From positions 124,001-188,000 of the forward strand of contig NZ_DATJCS010000051.1 of assembly GCF_035497915.1 (NCBI RefSeq): a stretch of DNA of 64,000 nt, given 5' to 3'. The translations under genes were made by a program, and so were the position numbers. The stretch comes from Serpens sp035497915 (GTDB lineage: Bacteria; Pseudomonadota; Gammaproteobacteria; Pseudomonadales; Pseudomonadaceae). Position 1 is the first letter of the stretch. Every line of letters starts with the position of its first letter. The notes under the pieces were generated by a model, which was not told the origin of the DNA, did no database searches, and worked only from the letters and a program-made list of their open reading frames with translations. Below are positions 56,459 through 64,000 of this stretch, piece after piece.

Positions 56459-57265
56459 ATGGAACTGATCGATATCCAGAACCTGCAGGACGCGCCCGTT
56501 CCGGTGATTCGCGTTGGCGCGGTGGAATTCGGCGAGGCGGATATCGCCCGGGAAACGCCCTTCCACCCGGCGGCGACCCTGGCTGAAGCACAGCTGCAGG
56601 CCGCCCGCGCCCTGGTGGTGCGCGAATTGCTGCGGCAGCGTGCCGAGGTGCTGGGACTGTCGCTGCGCGACGCCGATGACGACCAGACGCTGGCCGCGCT
56701 GCTGGAACGCGAGCTGCAGGTTCCCGAACCGGACGAAGCGGCCTGCCGGCGCTTCTTCGAGCACAACCGCCAGCGCTTTGCCGAACCCTTGCTGCTGCGG
56801 GTGCGGCACATCCTGCTGGCGGCGGCGCCGGACGATGCCCGCGCGCGGGATGGGCAGTATCGGCTCGGTCAGAAGCTGCTGCGCCAGTTGCGCGAGGCGC
56901 CGGAACGCTTCACCGAGCTGGCGCAGCGCCATTCGGCCTGTCCGTCGAAGACGGATGGCGGCGAGCTGGGTTGGCTCGCGCCGGGGCAGACCGTGGCGGA
57001 ACTGGACCGCGCCCTGCTCCATCTGCCCATCGGGCTGCACGAACGGCCGCTGGCCTCGCGCTACGGTTGGCACCTGATTGCCATCGATGAACGCCAGGAA
57101 GAGAAGCCGCTGCCCTACGAGCAGGTCGCCGAGCGGGTACGCCACAGCCTGCGTGAGCAGGCCACGCGCCGTGCCCTGCGCCACTACCTGCTGGCCCTGG
57201 AGGAAGAGATCGGCGTCGAAGGCCTGAAACTGGACGCCGACGCCGATGGTGCGCTGATGCGCTGA
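56459..57265 (+). CDS. Parvulin-type peptidyl-prolyl isomerase of the nar operon (NifM-like)
   Basis: 268 residues: an N-terminal helical region (about 1-110, rich in Ala/Leu/Glu) and a C-terminal parvulin domain (about 115-215; LLLRVRHILLAAAPDDARA ... HSACPSKTDGGELGWLAPG ... SRYGWHLIAIDE). It has no signal peptide, so it acts in the cytoplasm where NarGHJ mature. ATG at 56459 has GGGAGG upstream and lies 14 bases after narI, so it belongs to the operon, as in other pseudomonads. A role in folding NarG or NarH, by analogy with NifM and nitrogenase Fe protein, is inference. Confidence 0.9.
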   Translation: MELIDIQNLQDAPVPVIRVGAVEFGEADIARETPFHPAATLAEAQLQAARALVVRELLRQRAEVLGLSLRDADDDQTLAALLERELQVPEPDEAACRRFFEHNRQRFAEPLLLRVRHILLAAAPDDARARDGQYRLGQKLLRQLREAPERFTELAQRHSACPSKTDGGELGWLAPGQTVAELDRALLHLPIGLHERPLASRYGWHLIAIDERQEEKPLPYEQVAERVRHSLREQATRRALRHYLLALEEEIGVEGLKLDADADGALMR

Positions 57266-57266
57266 G

Positions 57267-57289
57267 CGCCGCCCGGGAGCCGGGCGGCG
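57267..57289. terminator. Bidirectional terminator hairpin between the nar and ttr clusters
   Basis: Perfect 10-bp stem CGCCGCCCGG / CCGGGCGGCG with a GAG loop, filling the 33-base gap between convergent genes. There is no T-run on either side. Confidence 0.6.
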
Positions 57290-57298
57290 TAGGCCGGA

Positions 57299-60200
57299 TC
57301 AGACGCGCTCGATGCGCACCGGCAGGGCCTGGCGTACCGCCGCGCCCGAGACCCAGTCGATCCACACGTTGGTGTCCGGACGGGTCGGATCGCCGAAGCC
57401 GAGGTCGTTGAGGTTGACCCCCGCCCCCAGCGCCGGGTTGTGCGGCATCGGCTGGCCATTCACCTGATGGGCGCGCGCGCCCAGCTCGGTGTGGCCGTAG
57501 CCGTGTTCCACGGCGATGGTGCCACGCATCAGCCCGTCACGGACCAATGCCACTCCTTCCCGTGCACCACCCGGCGTGACCAGGCGCACCGTGTCGCCAT
57601 GACCGATGCCCAGGCGCGCCGCGTCGTCGCGGTGCAGGTACACCGGATTGTGCGGGTGCACCTGACGCAGCCGGTCGGCGCCGATGGAAAACGCGCTCAT
57701 CAGGTGCGATTTGAAGGAGATCATCAGCAGCGGCCACTGGTCTTCGCCATACAGCTCCCGCATGGAACGGCCGTCGGCCATGCGCACCGGGTACCAGGTC
57801 GGGCAGCCGCTGTAGCGCTCGCCGGTCAGCGAGTGGCGCATCTTGGCCAGGTCCTCGTACCAGATCTGCTGCGGCTTCGCGTAGCCCTGACGCAACTGGC
57901 CCTTCTCGTTCCAGGCATCATCGATGCGCGCGAAGCGTCCGCCACGGCTCATCAGCAGCGCCACGCGCCGCCATTCCTCGGGCTTGAGGCTGTGCTGCAA
58001 CTGCTCGGCGTAACGTTGCGCGCCGGTCAGCGCCAGGTCGTCATCGCTGGCTTCCGGCACCGGCTGGCCGCCGGCGTAGGCGATGTTGGCGAAGCCGCGC
58101 AGGTAGAAGTCGGCGGCGCTGTTCAGGTCATAGTGGTTGCCCTGGGCGTCGCGAATCGCGCCGGCGCCGAAGCCCGGCATGCCGAGGCGCTTGGCGGTGG
58201 CGATCAGGAAGCTTTCCAGGCTGATCGGCTGCCCCTCGGCGGTCTTCGCCACGCGTGGCTCGACCACCGGCCAGCGCACGCTGGAGGCCTTGGCCACCAC
58301 GCCGTTCCAGGGCGCGGAAACGCCCCAGCTCTCGTAGGTCAGGGTGTCCGGCACGATGTAGTCGGCCAGCGCGCTGGTTTCGTTGATGAACGGGTTCACC
58401 GCGATGCTCAGCGGAATCAGCTTCGGGTCGCGCAGGCGCTCCTCGATGACGTGCCGCCAGCCGGCGATGCCGTACACCTGGTTGCCCATGTGGTTGATCC
58501 ACACCTTGGCGCGGTACGGGTAGCCGTCCAGGGCGGCGGCGATCATCTCCGAGCTCAGCCCGCCGACCGCCGGGTACCAGGGCGCCTTGGCCGGATACGG
58601 CGACTGGCCCGCCTCCTTCTTGCGGCGGTATTCGCTGCTCTTCTCATAGGGGAAGCGGTGGCGCGACAGCGCCACGCCCTTGGGATCCACCTTGCCGGCG
58701 AAGCCGCCGATGTTGTAGCGCGGCCCCGGGCCGAACGGCGGAAACAGGCCGGCGTCGACCACCAGGCCGCCCTTGACGTTGAGGTTGCCGATCAGCGTGT
58801 TGAGCATGCCAATGGCATAGGCGGTGTAGAAGCCGGCGCCACTCATGGTGCCGCCGTGGGAGTTGGCCACCGCCTGCTTGCCGTAGCTCGCGAAGCGTTC
58901 GGCCAGGGCGGTGATCTTCTCCACCGGCACGCCGGATTCGCGGGCGTATTCCTCCAGGCTCATGCGCCGGGCTTCGGCGTGCAGGCGGCTCAGCGAACTG
59001 CTGACCCGCACCGGCTGACCGTCCAGGGTCACCGTGCGCTCGACGAACAGCTCCGCCGGTTCAGCCTGGGTGTGCGCGGCCAGCTCGCCGTCGGCGCGTT
59101 GCACCACATAGGCTTCGGCATCGCTCCAGCCCAGGTCGGCGCCGCGCAGGAAGGTGCCGAAACGCGGATGCTCGGGGTCGTTCACCAGCAGGTGGGTGGC
59201 GTTGCTCCAGGACGCCTCGCCGGCCGCCTGCATGGCCGCCGGCCCCGGCTGGGACAGCATGCCGGCGTCGTGGCGACGGTTGTCGAGGATCCAGCGGATC
59301 ATGCCCATCACCAGCGCCAGGTCGCCGGCCGGCTTGACCGCTAGCCATTCGCTGCCGTCGCTGAGCACGTTGGAGGTCGCCGGCAGGGTCGGCGACACCA
59401 CCACGTACTCGAACACCGGCTTGTTGGTGCGCGTACGCGCCTCGGCCAGTTGCCGGCCCTGGCGCTGGAACGGGTTGCCGGCCTGGGCCGGCGCGGTGCC
59501 GATGAACAGGCCGAAACGGGCATTGTCCCAGTCCGGCTTGCCGTGGGGCATGCCGGCCAGGTCGCCGAGCGCCGCCGAGGTGCCCACCCGGTAGGTCTGG
59601 CCGCAGTAGGAGCCGTGGTTGGAGAAGTTCACGCTGCCGAAGGACTGCTGGGTGAAGCGGCGCACGAACGGCGTGCGGCCTTCGTTGCCGGCATCGGTGA
59701 ACAGCAGCTGGTTGGTCAGCGGGCCGTATTCCGGGTTGGCCGGGTCGATCAGGGTTTCACGGTCATAGATGGTGCGCAGGCCGTCCACATGGCCTTCGCC
59801 GAACAGATCGCCACCCTCGCAGATTTCCTCGACCAGCTGTTCGAAGGAAATCGTCTGCCATTTGCCCTCGCCACGCTTGCCCGCGCGCTTGAGCGGTTGC
59901 AGCACCCGGTAGGGGCTGGTCAGTTGCTCGAACATCGCCGAGCCACGCCCGCAGGCGGTGGCGCGACCTTCGATGCCGGCATCGCCGCCCAGCGCGGTGT
60001 ACACATCGCGCACCGGGGTGCGCATGTCCGCCGGCTGGGTGGTGGCCAGCGGGTGATACGGGTTGCCGGCCACCCGGATGATGCAGTTGGCCTCGTTATC
60101 CACCCGCACACGAATGCCACACTGGGTCCAGCAACCCAGGCACACCGACGGGCTGACGGTCTGCCCCGGCTGGGTGGACAGCGCGCCGCTCAGCGGGTCG

Positions 60201-60415
60201 ATGCGAAATTCCGGGGTCAGCGAATTGCCGCGCACCGCGTCGGCGGTGGGCGTGCCGGCGGTGCCGTGCACCAGCCCGGTCACCGCCCGGCTGACGGTTT
60301 CGCTGTAGCCGGCGGCGAACACCGCCAGCCCCCCGGCGACGGCGGCGCCCTGGGTGATCACCTTGCGCCGGCCGGCGTCCTGCAGCGCTTCCTGTTGCTT
60401 GGTCTTGTCGGTCAT
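57299..60415 (-). CDS. ttrA: Tetrathionate reductase-like molybdopterin subunit TtrA
   Basis: 1038-residue periplasmic Mo-bis-MGD oxidoreductase. It has a Tat signal (twin Arg at 16-17 in GRRKVITQGAAVAGG) and a [4Fe-4S] site of Cys92-x2-Cys95-x3-Cys99 with Cys155 (VCLGCWTQCGIRVRV; ATACGRGSA). A Cys in HGSYCGQTYRVG is the probable Mo ligand, and the C-terminal MGD-binding domain ends the protein. Length and order (ttrB-ttrC-ttrA) match the Salmonella tetrathionate reductase, but the TtrA clade also contains arsenate and selenate reductase-like enzymes, so the substrate is inferred. TGGAG precedes ATG at 60415. It converges on the nar operon. No ttrRS two-component genes are in the window. Confidence 0.85.
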   Translation of the reverse strand: MTDKTKQQEALQDAGRRKVITQGAAVAGGLAVFAAGYSETVSRAVTGLVHGTAGTPTADAVRGNSLTPEFRIDPLSGALSTQPGQTVSPSVCLGCWTQCGIRVRVDNEANCIIRVAGNPYHPLATTQPADMRTPVRDVYTALGGDAGIEGRATACGRGSAMFEQLTSPYRVLQPLKRAGKRGEGKWQTISFEQLVEEICEGGDLFGEGHVDGLRTIYDRETLIDPANPEYGPLTNQLLFTDAGNEGRTPFVRRFTQQSFGSVNFSNHGSYCGQTYRVGTSAALGDLAGMPHGKPDWDNARFGLFIGTAPAQAGNPFQRQGRQLAEARTRTNKPVFEYVVVSPTLPATSNVLSDGSEWLAVKPAGDLALVMGMIRWILDNRRHDAGMLSQPGPAAMQAAGEASWSNATHLLVNDPEHPRFGTFLRGADLGWSDAEAYVVQRADGELAAHTQAEPAELFVERTVTLDGQPVRVSSSLSRLHAEARRMSLEEYARESGVPVEKITALAERFASYGKQAVANSHGGTMSGAGFYTAYAIGMLNTLIGNLNVKGGLVVDAGLFPPFGPGPRYNIGGFAGKVDPKGVALSRHRFPYEKSSEYRRKKEAGQSPYPAKAPWYPAVGGLSSEMIAAALDGYPYRAKVWINHMGNQVYGIAGWRHVIEERLRDPKLIPLSIAVNPFINETSALADYIVPDTLTYESWGVSAPWNGVVAKASSVRWPVVEPRVAKTAEGQPISLESFLIATAKRLGMPGFGAGAIRDAQGNHYDLNSAADFYLRGFANIAYAGGQPVPEASDDDLALTGAQRYAEQLQHSLKPEEWRRVALLMSRGGRFARIDDAWNEKGQLRQGYAKPQQIWYEDLAKMRHSLTGERYSGCPTWYPVRMADGRSMRELYGEDQWPLLMISFKSHLMSAFSIGADRLRQVHPHNPVYLHRDDAARLGIGHGDTVRLVTPGGAREGVALVRDGLMRGTIAVEHGYGHTELGARAHQVNGQPMPHNPALGAGVNLNDLGFGDPTRPDTNVWIDWVSGAAVRQALPVRIERV

Positions 60416-60430
60416 GTCATCGACTCCAGA

Positions 60431-61468
60431 TCAGTGACCGGCGCGGGCCGGGTTGTAAGAGGGAAAGCGTTCCAGCACGAACACCACGGCGACCAGCAGG
60501 GCCAGGCACAGGCCGAACATGCCGACGATGCCCAGCAGGCCGTCACCGCCCAGCGGCATGCTGTACAGGTACAGGCCGGCGCCGTACTTGGGCACGCCCT
60601 GCACGCTCATGAACACCACCCAGCGGAACACCCAGGCCGAGACCAGCATGGCCAGCGCCACCAGCAGCGAATAACCGCAGCCACTCAGGCGCGCAGCCGG
60701 GCGGGCGAGCATGACCAGCAACAGCAGGCCGCTCAGCGCGGCGCCGAGCAGGCTCAAGCGCCACACCGGGAAGTCCTCGAACAGGCGCAGCGCCGCCGGG
60801 AACGACGGATCCAGCCCCAGGCTGCCGGTGGCCACCCAGACCAGCACGCCCAGCACCACCAGCAGCAGCGCGCTGATACCCAGGCGGCGCAGCAGTTCCA
60901 GCGGCATCGCCGGCAGACCGCCGGGCAGCCAGCGACCGACCAGCAGCATGGCGCCGAGGGCGGCCAGCCAGCCGGTCACGGCGAAGTTCCACGGCAGCAG
61001 CAGCGTGTTCCACAGCGGGCGGGCACGCACCACCATCACTTCGGCGCCGGTGTAGACCAGGATGCCCACCGCCAGCAGCGCCATGGCCAGGCCGGTCAGG
61101 CGCAGCAGGCGCTCGCGGCGCAGCCACCAGAGCAGGCAGAAACCCAGGGCCAGCATCACGAACAGCGGCAGCAGGTAGGCACCGATGGACATCCACGACC
61201 AGGGCGTGAAGTGCGCATAGAAGTGCCAGAAACGCCCCGGCTGATGGAGGTCGGCCAGCAGCGAGACCGGCGCGGCGATGGCCGTGACCAGCAGCACCAC
61301 CACGGCCGCCGGCAGCAGGCGCGCCGACGGCGAGCCTGCCTTGCCAAACGCCAGGACGGCGGCGGTGAGCGCCGTGGTGGCGGCGATGCCGATGAAGAAG
61401 AAATACTGCACCGCCCAGGGCAGCCAGGCGGCTTCGTAGTCGGGGGTCAGCAGCTCAACGATCTGCAT
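60431..61468 (-). CDS. ttrC: NrfD/PsrC-family membrane subunit TtrC
   Basis: 345-residue integral membrane quinol dehydrogenase subunit with about nine helices, of the NrfD family. Typical parts are the periplasmic/heme-free segment PVSLLADLHQPGRFWHFYAHFTP (about 69-91; the DL-QPGR motif is a family mark) and WNTLLLPWNFAVTGW. It passes quinol electrons to TtrB and TtrA. GAGGAGG lies just upstream of ATG at 61468; it lies 10 bases after ttrB and 15 bases before ttrA. Confidence 0.88.
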   Translation of the reverse strand: MQIVELLTPDYEAAWLPWAVQYFFFIGIAATTALTAAVLAFGKAGSPSARLLPAAVVVLLVTAIAAPVSLLADLHQPGRFWHFYAHFTPWSWMSIGAYLLPLFVMLALGFCLLWWLRRERLLRLTGLAMALLAVGILVYTGAEVMVVRARPLWNTLLLPWNFAVTGWLAALGAMLLVGRWLPGGLPAMPLELLRRLGISALLLVVLGVLVWVATGSLGLDPSFPAALRLFEDFPVWRLSLLGAALSGLLLLVMLARPAARLSGCGYSLLVALAMLVSAWVFRWVVFMSVQGVPKYGAGLYLYSMPLGGDGLLGIVGMFGLCLALLVAVVFVLERFPSYNPARAGH

Positions 61469-61478
61469 GGCAGCCTCC

Positions 61479-62243
61479 TCAGTGCTTGGCGATCAGACGG
61501 ATACCCGCCTGGCCGTCCACTTCGTTGACGAAGGCCTCGGGCAGGCCGATGTAGTACACGTGCGGGTCGGTGTTCATCCCCGGCTTGAGTACGCGGATCT
61601 CGTCCTTGTGGGCGTCCAGCCGGCGGGAAATCTCGCTCTGCGGATCGTTCAGATCGCCGATCACCCGCGCGCCGCCCACGCAGCTTTCCACGCAGGCCGG
61701 CAGCAGGCCGACCTCCAGGCGGTGCTCGCAGAAGGTGCACTTGTCGGCGGTCTGGGTCTCGTGGTTGATGAAGCGCGCGTCGTAGGGACAGGCCTGCACG
61801 CAGTAGCCGCAGCCCACGCAGCGCTCGTTGTCGACCAGCACGATGCCGTCGGTACGCTGGAAGGTGGCCTGCACCGGGCAGACCGGCACGCACGGCGGCT
61901 CGTCGCAGTGGTTGCACAGGCGCGGCAGGTTGATCAGCGCCGAGGGGGCGTCCGGGGTCTCGGTGACTTCGTACTGCAGCACGGTGGTGCGGAACTGGCC
62001 GATCGGCGGCAGGTTCTCCACCGAACAGCTCACCGTGCAGGCCTGGCAGCCGATGCACTTGCGCAGGTCGACCAGCATGCCGTAGCGCTTGCCCTCGATG
62101 CCCGGGCGCCGGGGTGGCTGGTCGCCGATGCCGGCCTGGGCGGTACTGGCCAGGGGCAGCAGGCTCACGGCGGCACTCAGGCCCAGCAGGTCCTTGAGCA
62201 GGCCGCGCCGGCCGGTCGAAGGCGTTTCATCAGACTTACTCAT
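61479..62243 (-). CDS. ttrB: Tetrathionate reductase-like iron-sulfur subunit TtrB
   Basis: 254-residue four-cluster ferredoxin of the NrfC/PsrB type. A Tat-like signal (GRRGLLKDLLGLSAAVSLLP) precedes the cysteine groups CIGCQACTVSCS, CNHCDEPPCVPVCP, CVGCGYCVQACPY and CTFCEHR with CVESCVGG. It carries electrons from TtrC to TtrA in the periplasm. I chose ATG at 62243 (MSKSDETPSTG), preceded by GAGGAAA, over the in-frame ATG at 62258. It lies 62 bases after the TlpA-like gene on the same strand, so it may share its transcript. Confidence 0.9.
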   Translation of the reverse strand: MSKSDETPSTGRRGLLKDLLGLSAAVSLLPLASTAQAGIGDQPPRRPGIEGKRYGMLVDLRKCIGCQACTVSCSVENLPPIGQFRTTVLQYEVTETPDAPSALINLPRLCNHCDEPPCVPVCPVQATFQRTDGIVLVDNERCVGCGYCVQACPYDARFINHETQTADKCTFCEHRLEVGLLPACVESCVGGARVIGDLNDPQSEISRRLDAHKDEIRVLKPGMNTDPHVYYIGLPEAFVNEVDGQAGIRLIAKH

Positions 62244-62305
62244 GGCGTTTCCTCGCAAGCACTACTCAAAGCATTCCGGGATCGCGGTATCGCAAGCCCT
62301 TGGGT

Positions 62306-63127
62306 TCATGGGCGGGGCGGTGGATCGACAGCGATGCGCTCCAGCGCGTGAGCCAGGCTGGCGCGCGACAGCTCGCCCAGATGGCTGCCGCGCTGCCGGC
62401 CTTCTGCGTCGTAGAAGAGCGTGGTGGGCAACATGCCCGAGCCGACCTGGGCGCCCAGGCGGCTGCCGCCGTCCAGCAGCACGTTGTCCAGCCACAGACC
62501 TTGACTGGTCAGGTAATCGCGCACCGTTCGCGCGCCCTCGCCCTGGTTGACGAACAGGAAGATCACGCCGGTTTCCCGTTGCTGGGCCTCGGCAAGCACC
62601 GGCATCTCGCGCCGGCAGGGCGGGCACCAGGTGGCCCACAGGTTGATCACCAGCGGCTGACCGCGGAAATCGCCGAGCTGCACCGGTAGCCCGTTGAGGT
62701 CCATCAGCACCTGCTCGGGCAGCCGGCTGGAACGTTCCAGGGCCTGCAGCAGCAGGTGACCGCCGCTCCAGCAGAGCACGCCGACCAGCAGCCCCAGCCA
62801 CAGCGGACGCCGCAGGCGGGGATTGCGCCAGGCCTGCCAGAGTCCCAGGGCGAGGCCGGCGAGCAGACCGGGCACGGCCAGGAAACCGCCATCGCGGATA
62901 TCCAGCAGGCTCCAGGGGGAATCCCGGTAAAGGTCGAAATAGAGGGCGACAAAAGACAGCCGTGCGACCAGCAGGCTTACCAGCAGCAGGCGAAACAGTT
63001 GGGGTTCAGGATTGCAGGCGGAGCGTCGCCCGCTCCACCAGCCCACCAGCAGGGCCAGGAGAAAGCTGACAATCAGCAGCACATGAGACATACCCAGGGC
63101 CAGGGGACCCGCACTCACACTCAGCAT
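62306..63127 (-). CDS. Membrane-anchored TlpA-family thioredoxin-like protein
   Basis: 273 residues: about three to four N-terminal hydrophobic helices (about 13-122, resembling an Lgt/CcdA-like membrane part) followed by a periplasmic thioredoxin-like domain (about 140-260) with active site WATWCPPCRREMPV and cis-Pro region SGMLPTTLFYDAEG. The WCPPC site is that of TlpA/ResA/DsbE reductases. It probably keeps periplasmic cysteines reduced. Its place directly upstream of ttrB suggests help with maturation of the multi-cysteine TtrB/TtrA or defence against sulfur-oxyanion chemistry; that is inference. ATG at 63127, with a second in-frame ATG at 63091. Confidence 0.85.
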   Translation of the reverse strand: MLSVSAGPLALGMSHVLLIVSFLLALLVGWWSGRRSACNPEPQLFRLLLVSLLVARLSFVALYFDLYRDSPWSLLDIRDGGFLAVPGLLAGLALGLWQAWRNPRLRRPLWLGLLVGVLCWSGGHLLLQALERSSRLPEQVLMDLNGLPVQLGDFRGQPLVINLWATWCPPCRREMPVLAEAQQRETGVIFLFVNQGEGARTVRDYLTSQGLWLDNVLLDGGSRLGAQVGSGMLPTTLFYDAEGRQRGSHLGELSRASLAHALERIAVDPPPRP

Positions 63128-63328
63128 CGGTTCGCTCTATTGGGAATCACGGATTGGCGGACATCCTGTCCCTGCCGGTGAATGTGCCTCGGGGAGGTTA
63201 AGGGGCGATTAAAGCCCTTGTTACCATGTGGATTTGGTGACGGGACCGGATGACGCACCCTAGTCCCGCGAAGGTGCGATTCAACGCTATCGTCATACCT
63301 GTCCCATCGAGTCCAAGAGGGTGCAACC

Positions 63329-63742
63329 ATGCGATACGGTCTGTTGGACAGCCAACGCGACGCCATTCTGCTGCTGGCCCGCCTCCTGCTGATGCTGCTT
63401 TTTCTCCTGTCAGGCTGGAGCAAGCTGATCGGTTTCAGCGGTACCGTGGGCTATATGGAATCGCTGGGTGCGCCCCTGCCCTGGCTCGCCGCAGCGATCG
63501 CGGTGGTCATGGAGTTATTCGTCGCCATCGCGCTCATGCTCGGGTTCTATACCCGACCGCTGGCGTTGCTGTTCGCCCTGTTCGTGCTAGGCACCGCGCT
63601 GCTCGGCCATCCCTTCTGGGAGATGGCCGGCGCGGAGCGGGCAGCCAACATGACGCAGTTCCTGAAGAACCTCAGCATCATCGGCGGCCTGCTGGTGCTG
63701 GCTGTCACGGGGCCGGGACGCTATTCGCTGGATCGCCGCTAG
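63329..63742 (+). CDS. DoxX family membrane protein
   Basis: 137 residues with four hydrophobic helices and the DoxX pattern (ARLLLMLLFLLSGWSKL near the start; AAAIAVVMELFVAIALMLGF; FALFVLGTALLGHPFWEM). The family includes the TQO small subunit DoxD/DoxX and many proteins of unknown role in redox homeostasis at the membrane. AGAGGG precedes ATG at 63329. It is divergent from the TlpA-like gene across about 200 bases, which I scanned without finding an FNR/ANR site. Confidence 0.88.
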   Translation: MRYGLLDSQRDAILLLARLLLMLLFLLSGWSKLIGFSGTVGYMESLGAPLPWLAAAIAVVMELFVAIALMLGFYTRPLALLFALFVLGTALLGHPFWEMAGAERAANMTQFLKNLSIIGGLLVLAVTGPGRYSLDRR

Positions 63743-63755
63743 CAAGTGCCTGCGC

Positions 63756-63962
63756 TCAGCGCTGTTCGCGCGCGGGCGTCTTGCCGTTGTCGAGATCGCC
63801 CAGGTCCGGGTCGACGCCGACATCGTCTTCCTCACGGTCCTCATCCGGCACCTGCTCCACGCCGGGTTCGCGGCGCGGGACTTCCTGCTCGGGCGTGCCG
63901 GGGAAATCGATCTGGTTGTCGCCCGGGTCCCGTTGGGCCTGGATCCGCTCTGAATGCCTCAT
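63756..63962 (-). CDS. Small acidic hydrophilic protein of 68 residues
   Basis: MRHSERIQAQRDPGDNQIDF then a Pro/Glu/Asp-rich stretch (EQVPDEDREEDDVGVDPDLG) with no hydrophobic core, so probably disordered. GAGG lies 7 bases before ATG at 63962. Similar small acidic proteins are common hypothetical genes in Pseudomonas; function unknown. Confidence 0.6.
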   Translation of the reverse strand: MRHSERIQAQRDPGDNQIDFPGTPEQEVPRREPGVEQVPDEDREEDDVGVDPDLGDLDNGKTPAREQR

Positions 63963-64000
63963 GCTGCACCTCGCCTGCGGGGAAACTGTGCAGGCTTTGA
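63963..64000. other. Right edge of the window
   Basis: 38 bases upstream of the small acidic protein gene, including its ribosome site; nothing else recognisable before the edge. Confidence 0.5.

Noticed and set aside
57299..60415. Assigning ttrA as an arsenate (ArrA) or selenate (SrrA) reductase
   Set aside because: These belong to the same clade and cannot be excluded by eye, but the ttrB-ttrC-ttrA order with an NrfD-type subunit and the length fit tetrathionate reductase best.

Overview
The window is about 65 % GC chromosomal DNA that reads as Pseudomonas sensu lato. The main reasons are the tig-clpP-clpX-lon-hupB-ppiD block in its usual Pseudomonas order, a complete fapABCDEF functional-amyloid operon (a hallmark of Pseudomonas and some relatives), a MuxABC/MdtABC-type RND pump pair, and a nar operon that ends in a parvulin isomerase gene as in other pseudomonads. 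I saw no tRNA, rRNA, CRISPR array, insertion sequence or prophage. The assignment rests on gene content and order, not on a database search.

Layout. 1-6.1 kb (minus): a tripartite RND efflux operon, muxA-muxB-muxC, with muxC cut by the window edge. 6.2-14.4 kb (minus): thiol peroxidase tpx, an alanine/glycine:cation symporter, the tamB/tamA outer-membrane assembly pair and a GNAT acetyltransferase. 14.4-17.8 kb (plus): exonuclease III, a PstS-like/OmpA-like fusion behind a good candidate Pho box, and a TerC/Alx membrane protein. 17.9-23 kb (minus): a methanethiol S-methyltransferase-like gene preceded by a tightly linked 35-codon ORF, a hybrid PAS-GAF histidine kinase with an OmpR-type regulator, and an acyl-CoA dehydrogenase divergent from a LysR regulator. 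24-28.1 kb: small housekeeping genes (DUF192, VF530, PpiC), an ABC-F ATPase of the YbiT type, DUF1294 and uppP. 28.4-30 kb: a single-Cache chemoreceptor.

30-37.3 kb is the most distinctive accessory region: fapABCDEF on the plus strand, followed convergently by a sigma-54 enhancer-binding activator. A textbook-spaced GG-N10-GC sigma-54 promoter lies about 65-80 bases upstream of fapA, so the neighbouring activator is the obvious candidate to switch the operon on. A terminator-like hairpin between fapC (major fibre subunit) and fapD (protease) could set the excess of fibre subunit over export machinery.

37.4-46.8 kb (minus): the protein quality-control block ppiD, hupB, lon, clpX, clpP, tig, then an unusual ClpP-like protein that seems to lack the normally placed catalytic Asp and overlaps or abuts a DUF2795 gene.

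47-63.1 kb is anaerobic respiration. narK here is a single 880-residue NarK1-NarK2 fusion, followed by narGHJI and a parvulin isomerase on the plus strand. Converging on it from the minus strand is a TtrBCA-type molybdoenzyme set (tetrathionate reductase-like), preceded by a membrane-anchored TlpA-like thioredoxin. Nitrate import and reduction and a sulfur-oxyanion (or related) reductase are thus packed end to end. 63.3-64 kb holds a DoxX-like protein and a small acidic protein.
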